In this document: in pieces, positions 20,493 through 30,293 of the stretch
How the letters are laid out: the number at the start of each line of letters is the position of its first letter
Numbering within the stretch: the first letter of the stretch is position 1
The notes under the pieces: model-generated
The model's input: only the letters and a program-made list of their open reading frames with translations
Told to the model about the DNA's origin: nothing
Databases searched by the model: none
Origin: Aeromonas australiensis
GTDB lineage: Bacteria; Pseudomonadota; Gammaproteobacteria; Enterobacterales; Aeromonadaceae
Assembly (NCBI RefSeq): GCF_000819725.1
Contig: NZ_CDDH01000100.1
Coordinates: 1 to 64,000 of the forward strand
DNA: 64,000 nt
Reading direction: 5' to 3'
Position numbers and translations under genes: made by a program

Positions 20493-21638
20493 ATGGCCAA
20501 TCTGGATTTTTTTTCACTTTATAAGAATATTATTGCGATTCCCTCTATCAGCAGCACGGATCCCAAGTGGGATCAGAGCAACGAGGCGGTGATCCGGCTG
20601 CTAGCCGACTGGTTCGGCCAGCTCGGTTTTCAGTGCGAGGTAACGGCGCTCCCCGACCTGCCGGGCAAGTTCAATCTGGTGGCGACATATGGTCAGGGGG
20701 AGGGCGGTCTGCTGCTGGCGGGTCACACCGATACGGTGCCGTTCGATGAGGGGGGGTGGAGTAAGGATCCCTTCAAGGTGACCGAAGAGGGCAACCGCCT
20801 CTATGGTCTCGGCACCATCGATATGAAGGGTTTCTTCGCCTTTATCGTCGAAGCGCTCAAAGAGATTGACCTCACCAAGCTCAACAAGCCGCTGCGTATT
20901 CTCGCCACTGCCGACGAAGAGACCACCATGGCGGGGGCCCGCGCCATCGCTGCGGCGGCCGAGTTGAAACCCGACTATGCGGTGATTGGCGAGCCGACCG
21001 GGCTGGTGCCTGTGGTGGCCCACAAGGGGCATATGTCGGAGGCGATCCGCATTACCGGCAAGAGCGGTCACAGCTCGGATCCCGCCAACGGCGTCAACGC
21101 CATGGAGATCATGCACAAGGCGATGGGGCAGGTGCTGCGCTTGCAGCAGGATCTCAAAGATCGCTACGCCGACCATCGCTTTGCCGTGCCGCAGCCGACT
21201 TTGAACCTGGGTTATATTCAGGGCGGTGACAGCCCGAACCGCATCTGCGGCTGCTGCGAGCTGCATATTGACCTGCGGCCCACCCCGCAAGTGGGGCCAG
21301 ATGAGCTGATGGGGATGCTCAAAGAGGCGCTGTCGCCCATCGAGATCCACCAACCGGGCTGCCTCCATCTGCAACACCTGCACGAGCCCATTCCCGCCTA
21401 CGCCTGCGCCGACGACTCTGTGCTGGTGCGCGAAGCAGAGAAGGCGAGCGGTCGCGCCGCCGAGTCGGTCAACTACTGCACCGAGGCACCGTTTATCCAG
21501 CAGCTTGGCTGCCAGACCATCGTGCTGGGCCCTGGCCATATCGCCCAGGCACACCAGCCGGATGAGTATCTCGACCTCTCCTTCGTCAAGCCGACCACCT
21601 CAGTGTTGCAGCACCTGATCAGCCGTTTTTGCCTGTAG
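20493..21638 (+). CDS. argE: acetylornithine deacetylase
   Basis: ArgE removes the acetyl group from N-acetylornithine, the linear-pathway step. It is a 381-residue M20 metallopeptidase-family enzyme. The metal site includes [23 protein letters not shown] and [10 protein letters not shown]; the dimerisation domain includes [19 protein letters not shown] near-perfect AGGAGG lies 6 nt before the chosen ATG; an upstream ATG in frame has no such site. ArgE fits the absence of an ArgJ-type recycling acetyltransferase in this cluster. Confidence 0.95.
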   Translation: MANLDFFSLYKNIIAIPSISSTDPKWDQSNEAVIRLLADWFGQLGFQCEVTALPDLPGKFNLVATYGQGEGGLLLAGHTDTVPFDEGGWSKDPFKVTEEGNRLYGLGTIDMKGFFAFIVEALKEIDLTKLNKPLRILATADEETTMAGARAIAAAAELKPDYAVIGEPTGLVPVVAHKGHMSEAIRITGKSGHSSDPANGVNAMEIMHKAMGQVLRLQQDLKDRYADHRFAVPQPTLNLGYIQGGDSPNRICGCCELHIDLRPTPQVGPDELMGMLKEALSPIEIHQPGCLHLQHLHEPIPAYACADDSVLVREAEKASGRAAESVNYCTEAPFIQQLGCQTIVLGPGHIAQAHQPDEYLDLSFVKPTTSVLQHLISRFCL

Positions 21639-21736
21639 CGGCGGCGGTGAAAGGGGCGTAAAAACTGTAAGTAAGTTACATAACAAGCCGGTTGTGGAGT
21701 GGTGAGGGAAATACATGTTCTGAATCGGCCTGTTAT

Positions 21737-21766
21737 TTGACCTTGCGCAGACATTCTGGGTAGATT
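21737..21766 (+). promoter_or_regulatory. candidate sigma-70 promoter of ppc
   Basis: TTGACC (21737-21742), 18-bp spacer, TAGATT (21761-21766), about 105 bp before the ppc start. Confidence 0.4.
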
Positions 21767-21870
21767 GTCACCCTAAGATGACGGAGCATATGTTGTAATC
21801 GCACAACAATAAGTGAGGTCGTCTCGCACCCCAGGATGGGTGTCAGGCACCAACAAGATAAGGATGTGGA

Positions 21871-24504
21871 ATGAACGAAAAGTACGCCGCACTACGCGCC
21901 AACGTAGGTATGCTGGGTCAGCTGCTGGGTAAATCCATCAAGGATCATCAGGGTCAGGCCTTTCTCGACAAGATCGAAACCATTCGCCAACTGGCCAAGT
22001 CCTCCCGCAAGGGCAATGAATCAGACCGGGAACGTCTGCTCGATACCCTGCGAACCCTGAGCGATGATGAATTGCTGCCGGTGGCCCGCGCCTTCAGCCA
22101 GTTTCTCAACCTGGTCAACGTGGCTGAACAGTTCCACACCATCTCTCGTCGTTATGAGGAACAAACCAGTGGCACTGACTTGCTGGAGGATATGTTTGAC
22201 AAGCTGAAAGCCTCCAACCTGTCCCAGGAGGCCATTATCCAGGCCGTGCGCGAGCTGGATATCGATCTGGTGCTGACCGCGCACCCGACAGAGGTGACCC
22301 GCCGCACTCTGATCCACAAGCACGTACAGCTCAACGACTGCCTCGAAGCGCTGGAGCTCTCCGACCTGTTACCCCGTGAGCGGGATAATATTCTCAATCG
22401 CATCGAACAGCTGATCAATCAGGCCTGGCACACCAACGAAATCCGTGAGCAGCGCCCGACCCCGGTCGACGAGGCCAAGTGGGGATTTGCGGTGGTGGAA
22501 AACAGTCTGTGGCCAGCGATTCCCGAATTTATGCGCAATCTGGACGAGCGTTTGCAACACCATCTGGGTGTGCGGTTACCGCTGGATGCTGCGCCGGTCA
22601 AGTTCACCTCCTGGATGGGGGGCGACCGTGACGGCAACCCCTTCGTCACCGCCAAGGTGACTGCCGAAGTGCTGGAGTTGGGCCGCTGGATGGCGGTAAG
22701 CCTGTTCTATAAAGACATCAAGGAGCTCACTTCCGAGCTTTCCATGTCCGATTGTACCGAGGCGGTGCGCGCGCGGGTTGGTGACCACCCGGAACCTTAC
22801 CGCGTACTGATCCGTGAATTGCGTGACGGATTGCGGGAAACCAAAGAGTACCTGACAGCCAAAGTTCAGGGGCAGAGCAGCGAGAGCCGTGATCTCATCA
22901 AAACCACCGCTCAATTGCGCGAACCGCTGGAGCTCTGCTACCACTCTCTGCACGCCTGCGGCATGGGCAACATCGCCGATGGCATGCTGTTGGACGTGCT
23001 GCGCAAGGTCGCCTGTTTCGGTATCCATCTGGTCAAGCTGGATATCCGTCAGGATGGCGAACGCCATGGCCAGGCATTTTCCGAACTGACCCGCTATCTG
23101 GGGATGGGGGATTACGCGGAGTGGAGCGAAGATGACAAGCAGAGCTTCCTGCTCACCGAATTAAGTTCCCGCCGTCCGCTGATCCCTCTCGATTGGGAAC
23201 CGAGCCCCGAGACCCGCGAGACGCTGGATACCTGCAAGGTGATTGCCCAGCATGACCCGGATGCATTCGGTATCTACATCATTTCCATGGCGGGTGCCGC
23301 ATCCGATGTACTGGCTGTACAGCTGCTGCTGAAAGAGGCAGGTTGTACGTTCCGAATGCCGGTCGCCCCGCTGTTCGAAACCCTGGATGATCTGGTGGCC
23401 GGGCCTGCGGTCATGGCGCGTCTGTTGTCGGTGGACTGGTATCGTGGCTACATTCAGGGCCGCCAGTATGTGATGATCGGCTACTCCGACTCCGCCAAGG
23501 ATGCGGGCATGATGGCAGCAGGTTGGGCCCAGTACGCCGCCATGGAATCTCTGGTGGGGCTGGCGGAGGCCAACAATATCCGCCTCACCCTGTTCCATGG
23601 CCGAGGTGGTACCGTGGGTCGTGGTGGCGCACCGGCTCAGCAGGCGATCCTCTCCCAGCCGCCGGGATCCCTGCGCGGTGGTCTGCGTACTACCGAACAG
23701 GGTGAGATGATCCGCTTCAAGTTTGGTCTGCCGAAAGTCGCCATCAAGAGCCTGGAACGTTACACCAGCGCGGTGCTGGAGGGGAATCTGTTGCCACCGC
23801 CCAAGCCGAACGCGTGCTGGCGCGAGGTGATGGAACAGCTGGCTGCTGACTCCTGTGATCACTACCGTAGTATCGTGCGTGGCCACCCTGATTTCGTACC
23901 CTATTTCCGTGCCGCCACACCGGAGCTGGAGCTCGGCAAGCTGCCGCTCGGCTCCCGCCCCGCCAAACGCAAGCCAAATGGCGGCGTCGAGAGCCTGCGT
24001 GCCATACCGTGGATTTTCGCCTGGACCCAGAATCGCTTGATGCTGCCAGCCTGGTTGGGGGCTCACAAGGGGATGCAGAAAGCCATCGACAGCGGCAAGC
24101 TGGCGGTGCTGGAGGAGATGAGCGCCCAGTGGCCCTTCTTCCGTACCCGTCTCGAGATGCTGGAGATGGTATTCCTCAAGGCCGATGCCTGGCTCGCCGA
24201 GTACTACGACACCCGTCTGGTGCCGCAGGAGCTGTGGGGCCTGGGCAAACAGCTGCGTCAGGAGCTCGCCGAATCCATCGAGGTGGTGCTGAAACTGAGC
24301 CCGCGCGGGGGGCTGTTGGAGGATCAGCCCTGGATCAAGGAGTCCATCAAGCTGCGCAACCCCTACACAGACCCGCTCAACGTGCTGCAGGCTGAACTGC
24401 TCAACCGCTCCCGCAACCACCCGGAGACCCTGCACCCCGAGCTGGACAAGGCGCTGATGGTCACCATCGCTGGTATCGCGGCAGGGATGCGCAATACAGG
24501 TTGA
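21871..24504 (+). CDS. ppc: phosphoenolpyruvate carboxylase
   Basis: PpC fixes bicarbonate onto phosphoenolpyruvate to give oxaloacetate. It is 877 residues (E. coli 883). Catalytic His138 lies in [13 protein letters not shown], and the [12 protein letters not shown] loop carries the catalytic arginines. [23 protein letters not shown] and the C-terminal RNTG, whose last Gly is typically conserved, are intact. The enzyme is cytoplasmic and normally activated by acetyl-CoA and inhibited by aspartate. It has its own promoter region and a strong terminator. Confidence 0.97.
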   Translation: MNEKYAALRANVGMLGQLLGKSIKDHQGQAFLDKIETIRQLAKSSRKGNESDRERLLDTLRTLSDDELLPVARAFSQFLNLVNVAEQFHTISRRYEEQTSGTDLLEDMFDKLKASNLSQEAIIQAVRELDIDLVLTAHPTEVTRRTLIHKHVQLNDCLEALELSDLLPRERDNILNRIEQLINQAWHTNEIREQRPTPVDEAKWGFAVVENSLWPAIPEFMRNLDERLQHHLGVRLPLDAAPVKFTSWMGGDRDGNPFVTAKVTAEVLELGRWMAVSLFYKDIKELTSELSMSDCTEAVRARVGDHPEPYRVLIRELRDGLRETKEYLTAKVQGQSSESRDLIKTTAQLREPLELCYHSLHACGMGNIADGMLLDVLRKVACFGIHLVKLDIRQDGERHGQAFSELTRYLGMGDYAEWSEDDKQSFLLTELSSRRPLIPLDWEPSPETRETLDTCKVIAQHDPDAFGIYIISMAGAASDVLAVQLLLKEAGCTFRMPVAPLFETLDDLVAGPAVMARLLSVDWYRGYIQGRQYVMIGYSDSAKDAGMMAAGWAQYAAMESLVGLAEANNIRLTLFHGRGGTVGRGGAPAQQAILSQPPGSLRGGLRTTEQGEMIRFKFGLPKVAIKSLERYTSAVLEGNLLPPPKPNACWREVMEQLAADSCDHYRSIVRGHPDFVPYFRAATPELELGKLPLGSRPAKRKPNGGVESLRAIPWIFAWTQNRLMLPAWLGAHKGMQKAIDSGKLAVLEEMSAQWPFFRTRLEMLEMVFLKADAWLAEYYDTRLVPQELWGLGKQLRQELAESIEVVLKLSPRGGLLEDQPWIKESIKLRNPYTDPLNVLQAELLNRSRNHPETLHPELDKALMVTIAGIAAGMRNTG

Positions 24505-24531
24505 TAAATATCATCCCATAGACCTAAAAAG

Positions 24532-24562
24532 AAAAAGAGCGCATAGCATGCGCTCTTTTTTA
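24532..24562 (+). terminator. intrinsic terminator of ppc
   Basis: AAAAAGAGCGCAT / ATGCGCTCTTTTT, 13-bp stem, loop AGC, followed by more T. Confidence 0.9.
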
Positions 24563-24602
24563 TGGCGAGCTTATATCGTCTACTGCATATAAACAGGACG
24601 TT

Positions 24603-24887
24603 TCAGGTTAGTCTCAAGACTAATGGTTGCAAATAAAAAATTATATAACAGCCCAGTATGACATCATCACGATGCACCTTGGTAGAATTATATTTAGTCT
24701 TTAAAATAATAGTGAAAACAATAAAGGAAATATGTATCCAGACTGATAAATTATTAGGGAAGTAATTGCTTAATATTGCACTGAGCGAGATTAGCAGCAG
24801 TGCTATTCGATAAAAATATCTAGTAGTTAATATAAAAGGTGCAGCAATTGCAGCCATCAACGTCAATATTTCTATCATTGATGGCAT
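24603..24887 (-). CDS. small membrane protein, unknown
   Basis: A 94-residue protein, AT-rich codons, with about three hydrophobic helices (near residues 5-20, 26-42 and 48-63) and a short hydrophobic end. No family recognised. It overlaps the upstream 110-residue gene by 13 nt, suggesting co-translation. Small polytopic proteins paired with a small soluble partner are sometimes immunity proteins, but nothing here proves that. Base composition differs sharply from ppc next door. Confidence 0.5.
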   Translation of the reverse strand: MPSMIEILTLMAAIAAPFILTTRYFYRIALLLISLSAILSNYFPNNLSVWIHISFIVFTIILKTKYNSTKVHRDDVILGCYIIFYLQPLVLRLT

Positions 24888-25207
24888 AAGGCGCTGCCAC
24901 CGCTTGTTGACAACCCTGGGCGCTCTGAAGCCATCATGCCAAGTGCTCCAGCCTCCATTATGTGGCGCAATTCATCTGTGAGCACACCACCAAAGGCATC
25001 AGCAGTAATCTCTCTTGTGCTTGCCCCATGGTTGCTGGCAATGACACTCATCGCCCCCATGACGGCGGATCCGCCGCCTGGCCACGCCATTACAGGAGGC
25101 GCTCTTTTCGAAAGTGTATTGGGGTTGTCATCCCTTATGAAAATAAGGTCATCGTGCTCGACGTCGAGAATGGTTATGCTCGAGTTGGTGATCATTAATT
25201 TCGACAT
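24875..25207 (-). CDS. small Gly/Ala-rich protein, unknown
   Basis: A 110-residue protein. Residues 1-30 are mixed (a beta-rich start with VEHDDLIFIRDDNPN). From residue 44 it becomes Gly-, Ala- and Met-rich: WPGGGSAVMGAMSVIASNHG, then DAFGGVLTDELRHIMEAGALGMM. No family recognised. The Gly-rich second half recalls microcin-like precursors, but there is no standard short double-glycine leader. No Shine-Dalgarno is obvious. Overlaps the membrane protein gene downstream. Confidence 0.45.
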   Translation of the reverse strand: MSKLMITNSSITILDVEHDDLIFIRDDNPNTLSKRAPPVMAWPGGGSAVMGAMSVIASNHGASTREITADAFGGVLTDELRHIMEAGALGMMASERPGLSTSGGSALCHQ

Positions 25208-25298
25208 TGTAGAGATATTTTCACCCTGGTTGTGAGAATTTAAACTGTGAGGTAAATATTCCAGAACTATGTTTATGGTGGTAAGAATTATGCAATCC

Positions 25299-25457
25299 TC
25301 AACATATCCTCTTTATTGTTTTAAAATATATCTCGTTCGTCTCAACATAATAAGGTTTACTCAGTTTTATGGTGTTGAAGTTGGTGCAAAAGCTGTTATT
25401 GGTATTGACCCCTGAAATACGGCACAGCCACAGCGCTGTGACAAAGTTGAATTTCAT
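25299..25457 (-). CDS. possible small ORF (52 aa)
   Basis: Starts with MKFNFVTALWLC; GGGAAG lies 5 nt before the ATG. AT-rich, with several Asn, Thr and Cys and no recognisable motif. It lies just downstream (minus strand) of the Fur-box-like site, which is the main reason to record it. Confidence 0.25.
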   Translation of the reverse strand: MKFNFVTALWLCRISGVNTNNSFCTNFNTIKLSKPYYVETNEIYFKTIKRIC

Positions 25458-25503
25458 ATTGCTTCCCATCATGGTTCTTTTGCAGATCAATTTTCGATCC
25501 AGT

Positions 25504-25522
25504 GATAATGATTGTCAATTGC
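25504..25522. promoter_or_regulatory. Fur-box-like site
   Basis: The 19-mer beginning GATAATGAT matches 14 of 19 positions of the classic Fur box GATAATGATAATCATTATC. It could control the small leftward genes or, less likely, the GGDEF gene 300 bp to the right. Confidence 0.4.
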
Positions 25523-25824
25523 ATTTGTTGGTTGCATATAATTGATCTTGTTATCAAATAGGCTGGGCGTACCGCCGGTCTTACGGATTATGGCGCAGTG
25601 CTTGCAGATGAAAGGGGGTGGCAGGAGCTGCGCTGCTCCTCACTGTTCCCTGATTTGAGTGGGGTTTGCTGGTCGCGCCGGGTTATTTCGCCATGCGGGG
25701 TAAACTTGCTATAAAGGGCTGTTGGCTAGTGTTGTAAAGCTATCGCTTATGCTGATTTTTGGCGGAGCACTGGATTGGGTCACAATGGGTGGCTCCGCTT
25801 GGTCATAGAAGTGCAGGAGTATTT

Positions 25825-26715
25825 ATGGCTCTTTCGGTATCGCAGCTTTACGAGGTGATGGCCCAGCTGCCAGATCCGGTCTTTATCCTCAGTGAAGATG
25901 GCTATTACGTGGAATATATCGGCGGCATGGAGCATGAATCCTATCAGGACGGCAATCCGCTGGCAGGAGTGCGGTTGTTGGATGTATTGCCCGAGGCGAT
26001 GGCGCATTGGGTGATGGCACAGGTCGCGCTGGCACTGGATAGTGGCCTGGTGCAGGTGGTTGAGTACGATCTGGCTGCCAGCGAGGTGGGTGGCATTGAT
26101 GCCGGTGTCGGGCCGCAAGGGGTACAGCGTTTCGAGGGCAAGATTGCGCCGCTGCCCTCCCTCTATGATGGCAAGCGGGCGGTGGCCTGGGTGACCCGCA
26201 ATATTACCCGCCAGTTCGAGTTGCAGCAGCGTCTGCAGCATCAGAGTGAAACCGACCAGCTGACCGGCCTCTATAATCGTCGTTTCTTCTTCGAGCACTG
26301 TCAGCAGGTGAGGGGCAACGAGGCGCCTGGCGGTCTTATCATGCTCGATATCGATCACTTTAAACAGATCAACGATCGCTTCGGTCATCAGCAGGGGGAT
26401 CTGGCGCTGCAGCGCTTTGCCGCCTGCGTCGATGCCCGGTTGCGGGCTGAGGATCTATTCGTGCGCAGCGGTGGCGAGGAGTTTCTGATCCTTTTGCCGC
26501 GGATCGATGAAGCCGGTTTGCTGCAGATGGCGGAGCAGGTCCGTGCCGCCGTCGAAGCGCTGCCTGCCGATCCGGTCGCCATCACGGTCAGCCTGGGTAC
26601 AACCCTGGTGCAGCCGGAGGAGGATATCAATCAGGCGCTGGCCCGGGCCGACGAGTGGCTCTATCGGGCCAAGCGGGCAGGCCGCAACCGGGTGGCACAC
26701 TGCCCGGCAGGTTGA
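25825..26715 (+). CDS. PAS-GGDEF diguanylate cyclase
   Basis: A 296-residue soluble protein predicted to make c-di-GMP. The N-terminal ~125 residues resemble a PAS sensor (QLPDPVFILSEDGYYVEYIGG). The GGDEF domain starts at DQLTGLYNRRFFFEH; the active-site motif is GGEEF, a functional variant, preceded five residues upstream by RAED, an RxxD inhibitory I-site. Product feedback is therefore likely. The start at MALSVSQLYE is chosen because AGGAG lies 6 nt upstream; an in-frame extension of 22 residues lacks this. Confidence 0.93.
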   Translation: MALSVSQLYEVMAQLPDPVFILSEDGYYVEYIGGMEHESYQDGNPLAGVRLLDVLPEAMAHWVMAQVALALDSGLVQVVEYDLAASEVGGIDAGVGPQGVQRFEGKIAPLPSLYDGKRAVAWVTRNITRQFELQQRLQHQSETDQLTGLYNRRFFFEHCQQVRGNEAPGGLIMLDIDHFKQINDRFGHQQGDLALQRFAACVDARLRAEDLFVRSGGEEFLILLPRIDEAGLLQMAEQVRAAVEALPADPVAITVSLGTTLVQPEEDINQALARADEWLYRAKRAGRNRVAHCPAG

Positions 26716-27186
26716 GAGTACCGCCCCGGTCGCTGTCTGAAATAGTCTGCGCTTTTCCCCTGAATAAATTGGCTGACATCACTGTCAATTAGTAGAAAAG
26801 TTGGCCGTATTATTTAACTCATATTCCACAGCTTAAGGTGTTAATATTATCGACCTGTTCGCTGGTCTTATTTATGTTGTTGGGCAACAGCATGAGGTTT
26901 TATCGGTATGTTATCAAACAGGCCTGAATCGGGTTTTGGGTGACGAATTTGATACATTCAGTTGTCTTTTGAAACATTCCGATTCAAACAGTCATGAATT
27001 ATTAACCTTGACCCGGATAGCGATTTCAACGATGGTAGCATGGCAGCTCCGTTTCTCTCCGGTGGCCCTATTGGCCACTGGCGGCGTTGTTTTTTCATGT
27101 GCAGGGCGATATGCAACGACATATCTCCAGCCTGTTATTTTGGCCAATAAAAATAATGATGACAGACTAATAAGGTATATATTGCA
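26716..27186. other. intergenic region
   Basis: AT-rich upstream region of the amino-acid permease. An 84-codon frame starting with TTG at 26936 and overlapping the permease ATG by 4 nt was considered but has no protein-like features. Nothing else was seen. Confidence 0.5.
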
Positions 27187-28461
27187 ATGAGTGTTTCTAT
27201 TGCTGAAAAGAGTAACCCTGTTTCAAAGTTGAAATGGGAGAAAAGCGATTCGGTATGGACCATGGGCTTATATGCCACGGCTGTTGGTGCCGGTACCTTA
27301 TTTCTCCCTATTACCGTTGGCAGTAATTCTCCGGTTATTTTGCTGTTTATATTATTGCTGGCTTTTCCGCTCTCTTATTATGCCCACCGGGCATTGAGCC
27401 GCTTTGTACTCTCCAGCTCCCATAAGGAAGGGGACATCACTCATGTGGTGGAGGAGCACTTCGGTGCCAGGGCGGGCAAGCTGCTGATGCTGGTCTATCT
27501 GATGGCCTTCTACCCCATCATTCTGGTCTACAGCATCTCCATCACCAATGCGATCCAGAGCTTCGTGATTCACCAGTTGGGGGACGCCGAGCTTCCCCGC
27601 GGCTTGCTGGTGCTGGGGGTGATGCTGGGCCTGCATCTGGTGCTGCTGGCCGGCAAACAGATCGTGGTGTCGGCCATCAGCGTGCTGGCACTGCCGATGG
27701 TTGCCTTTCTGATTGGCCTCTCCATCTATCTGCTGCCCCAGTGGAGCCTCTCCTATTTCAGCGAGAGTCAGGGGGTGGAGTGGCGTGACCCGGCGTTCTG
27801 GAAATCCCTCTGGCTGATCGTGCCGGTGATGGTGTTCTCGTTCAGTCATGCGCCTATTATCTCCTCCTTCAGTGCGGCGCAGAAGAAGCGCTGTCAGGAG
27901 CGTGCCGACCTGCGTGCCAAGCGGATCATCAAGTGCAGCAGCATGTTGATTTGCGGCAGCGTGCTCTTTTTTGTGGTGAGCTGTGTAATGAGCCTGAGTC
28001 AGGTTGAGATGGCGCAGGCACGCATCGACAATATCTCGGTGCTGTCGGCGCTGGCGAACAAGTTCTCCAATCCGCTGATCGCTTATGTGGGGCCGCTTAT
28101 CGCCATTCTGGCCATGTCCAAATCCTTCCTTGGCACCTCCATGGGGGTGAGCGAGGGGACGGTGAGCATGGTGAGCGGCGTCTGTCATGGCTTGGGACTT
28201 TCGCTGCGCGAAGCGACCATCGCACGGGTCTCGTCAGTCATTCTGTTCGTAGTGACCGGGGGGATTACCTACCTCAACCCCAATGTACTGGAGATCATCG
28301 AAAAGGTGAGCGGGCCTTTGATTGCGGTGATCCTGCTTCTGCTGCCGGCCTGCTCCATCTATCGCTTGCCCGTCCTCAAGGGTTATCGCGGGCTGAGTAC
28401 CCTTTTTGTGTTGGTGATGGGGCTGCTTGCCATCTCGGCCCTTATCTACGATCTGCTTTGA
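27187..28461 (+). CDS. HAAAP-family amino-acid permease (SdaC/TdcC-like)
   Basis: A 424-residue inner-membrane transporter with 11 hydrophobic helices. It belongs to the hydroxy/aromatic amino acid permease family. The conserved first helix reads DSVWTMGLYATAVGAGTLFLPI, and FSFSHAPIISSF and AILAMSKSFLGTSMGVSEG are also family-typical. The serine/threonine:H+ symport type (SdaC, TdcC, YhjV group) fits best, but the substrate is not certain. AAGG lies about 11 nt before the ATG. A strong terminator follows. Confidence 0.9.
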   Translation: MSVSIAEKSNPVSKLKWEKSDSVWTMGLYATAVGAGTLFLPITVGSNSPVILLFILLLAFPLSYYAHRALSRFVLSSSHKEGDITHVVEEHFGARAGKLLMLVYLMAFYPIILVYSISITNAIQSFVIHQLGDAELPRGLLVLGVMLGLHLVLLAGKQIVVSAISVLALPMVAFLIGLSIYLLPQWSLSYFSESQGVEWRDPAFWKSLWLIVPVMVFSFSHAPIISSFSAAQKKRCQERADLRAKRIIKCSSMLICGSVLFFVVSCVMSLSQVEMAQARIDNISVLSALANKFSNPLIAYVGPLIAILAMSKSFLGTSMGVSEGTVSMVSGVCHGLGLSLREATIARVSSVILFVVTGGITYLNPNVLEIIEKVSGPLIAVILLLLPACSIYRLPVLKGYRGLSTLFVLVMGLLAISALIYDLL

Positions 28462-28484
28462 CCAGGCGGTATCCCGCACAAATC

Positions 28485-28514
28485 AAAAAGGGCGACCATC
28501 TGGTCGCCCTTTTT
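28485..28514. terminator. intrinsic terminator of the permease gene
   Basis: AAAAAGGGCGACCA / TGGTCGCCCTTTTT, perfect 14-bp inverted repeat with a TC centre. Confidence 0.9.
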
Positions 28515-28664
28515 CTGTATATCGGGGTTAGCCCAGCAGGCCGTTGGCGCAATGGTGGTGTGTGGCACAAGCATGAAAACGAACCGGTACAGCCGCCGTT
28601 TAGGATGGGGGGTGGAGGCTTCTGGTATGCTTTTCGCATAATCACACCAACGCAGGGGATGATA

Positions 28665-29279
28665 ATGAAGAGAGCAGGGATGGCTATGGTGGTGCTGTTG
28701 CTGCCTTTCGGGCAAGCCTGGAGTGTGACTACATCAGGTTGGCAGGTGACGCCGTTCTTTGGCTACAGCTCATCCATCGACTTCGAGAAGAGTGACGATG
28801 TGGTGCAGCCGGTGCCGCTTTCTGCATCGTTTGATTCACTGCAGGGGCAGCGATCCGGTAGTTGGGGCCTATTTATCAGCAAGGAGGTGGATGACCCAGG
28901 CATGATTGAGCTGCTCTACAGCCATCAGACCACCAGGATCTCTCCCGAACAACCAGACCGCCTGACCATAGATATCCTGCACTTTGCCGGGGCGCTGACC
29001 CTCTCTGACAACTTGATGGCGCCCTATATCGGCGCCGGGATCGGGGTGACCCGCTTTGCCGCCTACGACAGCGAGGTGACCCCTTCCATGTCGCTGGCGC
29101 TCGGGGTGCAACCCAGGCTGAGTGAGCATCTGGCGCTGCGGGCCGAGGTGCGCGGTTATGGCTCGCTGGTCAACGACAACAACCAGTTTCTCTGCAACCC
29201 GGAGCAGTGCGTGTTCAAGGTGCGGGGGGAGCTGGTAACCCAGTGGCAGGCCAATATCGGTCTTACCTTCCGCTTTTAG
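28665..29279 (+). CDS. outer-membrane beta-barrel protein
   Basis: A 204-residue secreted protein. A Sec signal peptide is clear (basic MKR, hydrophobic core MAMVVLLLPF, cleavage near GQAWS). The mature part alternates hydrophobic and polar residues and ends in the Phe-terminated strand ANIGLTFRF, typical of OmpW/opacity-like eight-stranded barrels. NLMAPYIGAGIGVTRF is a family-like strand pair. Two Cys (NQFLCNPEQC) probably form a loop disulfide. The ATG at 28665 follows AGGGG; substrate or role is unknown. Confidence 0.82.
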   Translation: MKRAGMAMVVLLLPFGQAWSVTTSGWQVTPFFGYSSSIDFEKSDDVVQPVPLSASFDSLQGQRSGSWGLFISKEVDDPGMIELLYSHQTTRISPEQPDRLTIDILHFAGALTLSDNLMAPYIGAGIGVTRFAAYDSEVTPSMSLALGVQPRLSEHLALRAEVRGYGSLVNDNNQFLCNPEQCVFKVRGELVTQWQANIGLTFRF

Positions 29280-29297
29280 GCGAGGGGATTTCCCCCA

Positions 29298-29327
29298 TGA
29301 AACAGGGCTCCCTGGGCCCCTGTTTCA
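29298..29327 (+). terminator. stem-loop after the barrel gene
   Basis: TGAAACAGGG / CCCTGTTTCA, 10-bp stem, no T-run; weak terminator or 3'-end hairpin. Confidence 0.5.
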
Positions 29328-29369
29328 GCAGCAATCTTCCGCTGTGATCGGTAATCAACCGGCAGATCT

Positions 29370-30293
29370 TCACGTCTCCTTGTTAGTTGGCGTCGCCCAT
29401 ACCGCGCAGTTTCTGCCCGCCTCCTTGGCGCCATAAAGCGCCTGATCCACCCGTTTGAACAGCGAGACTGCCGGTTCCCTGGGCTCGCGGACTCCTACTC
29501 CCAGACTGACCGTCATGGTATGGGTCGGGTCGGGGGCTATGGCGCGGGTCGCAGTGAGCAGGGTGTTGGCCAGTTGCTGCAGCTCGGCTTCGTGGGCGAC
29601 GGGCAGCAGCAGGGCAAACTCTTCACCCCCGACACGGGCAGCCAGCGCACCGGGCGGGCAGTGTTGTTGCAACAGCTCGCCAAACTGCTGCAACACCCGA
29701 TCCCCGATATCGTGGCCGTAGTTGTCATTGATCCGCTTGAAGTGATCCAGATCCAGCAGGATGAGAGCGTGGCAAATCCCCTGTTCCAGAAACAGCTGCT
29801 GATGAAAGTAGCGCCGGTTGGGCAGCCGGGTCAGATCGTCGAACAGCGCCTGTTGTCTGAGCTGGGTATTGATGTGGAAGAGGTGGTGCATGGTGCTCAG
29901 GATACCGATGCTGCTGAGCAGGATGCCGCTGGAGCGCAGCAGATCCTCGGCATAGATGGCGAGCCAGAGTGGCTGCGCCACCAGTTCATCCATGATGTCG
30001 GCGGTGGCCCCCATGATCCACAACATCAGACCGCAGGAGAGCATGCGGTAGGTGTGGGTGGGCAGGTGGGCGCACTGCACCACCCAGAACAGGAACAGCA
30101 TGGTGAGCCAGTTGATCACCTCGAAGCCAAAGCTGACGGCGTAAAAGCGCTCGTAAGGGAAGTGGGGCAGCAGCAACAGATGAAGGGCCATGATGACCAG
30201 CATCACGACAGCCAGTGAGACAACGTGGGCTTTGTGCTCCCAATCGAGACGCTGATAGCGGCAGAGACTGATATCGAGACGATTGAACTGCAT
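29370..30293 (-). CDS. membrane-bound GGDEF diguanylate cyclase
   Basis: A 307-residue protein with about four N-terminal hydrophobic helices (residues 24-135), then a GGDEF domain from DDLTRLPNRRYFHQQ. The active site is GGEEF in ARVGGEEFALL, with LDLDHFKRINDNYGHDIGD for Mg/GTP binding. Unlike the 25825 protein it lacks an RxxD I-site (CPPGAL occupies that position), so product inhibition is less likely. The membrane part has no named sensor domain. Confidence 0.9.
   Translation of the reverse strand: MQFNRLDISLCRYQRLDWEHKAHVVSLAVVMLVIMALHLLLLPHFPYERFYAVSFGFEVINWLTMLFLFWVVQCAHLPTHTYRMLSCGLMLWIMGATADIMDELVAQPLWLAIYAEDLLRSSGILLSSIGILSTMHHLFHINTQLRQQALFDDLTRLPNRRYFHQQLFLEQGICHALILLDLDHFKRINDNYGHDIGDRVLQQFGELLQQHCPPGALAARVGGEEFALLLPVAHEAELQQLANTLLTATRAIAPDPTHTMTVSLGVGVREPREPAVSLFKRVDQALYGAKEAGRNCAVWATPTNKET

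Larger units (their letters stand above)
25208..25824. other. AT-rich intergenic region
   Basis: Contains one doubtful short ORF (25299-25457, minus) and a Fur-box-like site at 25504-25522. The right part (25560-25824) is GC-rich leader of the GGDEF gene with nothing further seen. Confidence 0.5.

Noticed and set aside
23161-24435. 424-codon minus-strand frame inside ppc
   Set aside because: Antisense shadow; ppc is complete and conserved throughout.
24875-25207. Class II microcin with a double-glycine leader
   Set aside because: The only Gly-Gly is about 50 residues from the start, far longer than known leaders, and there is no transporter; kept only as a weak possibility in the findings.
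24936-25235. 99-codon plus-strand frame in the AT-rich patch
   Set aside because: Antisense to the 110-aa gene, no ribosome-binding site, less protein-like composition.
26936-27190. 84-codon frame overlapping the permease ATG by 4 nt
   Set aside because: TTG start with no ribosome-binding site, no protein-like pattern; the ATGA overlap appears to be chance.
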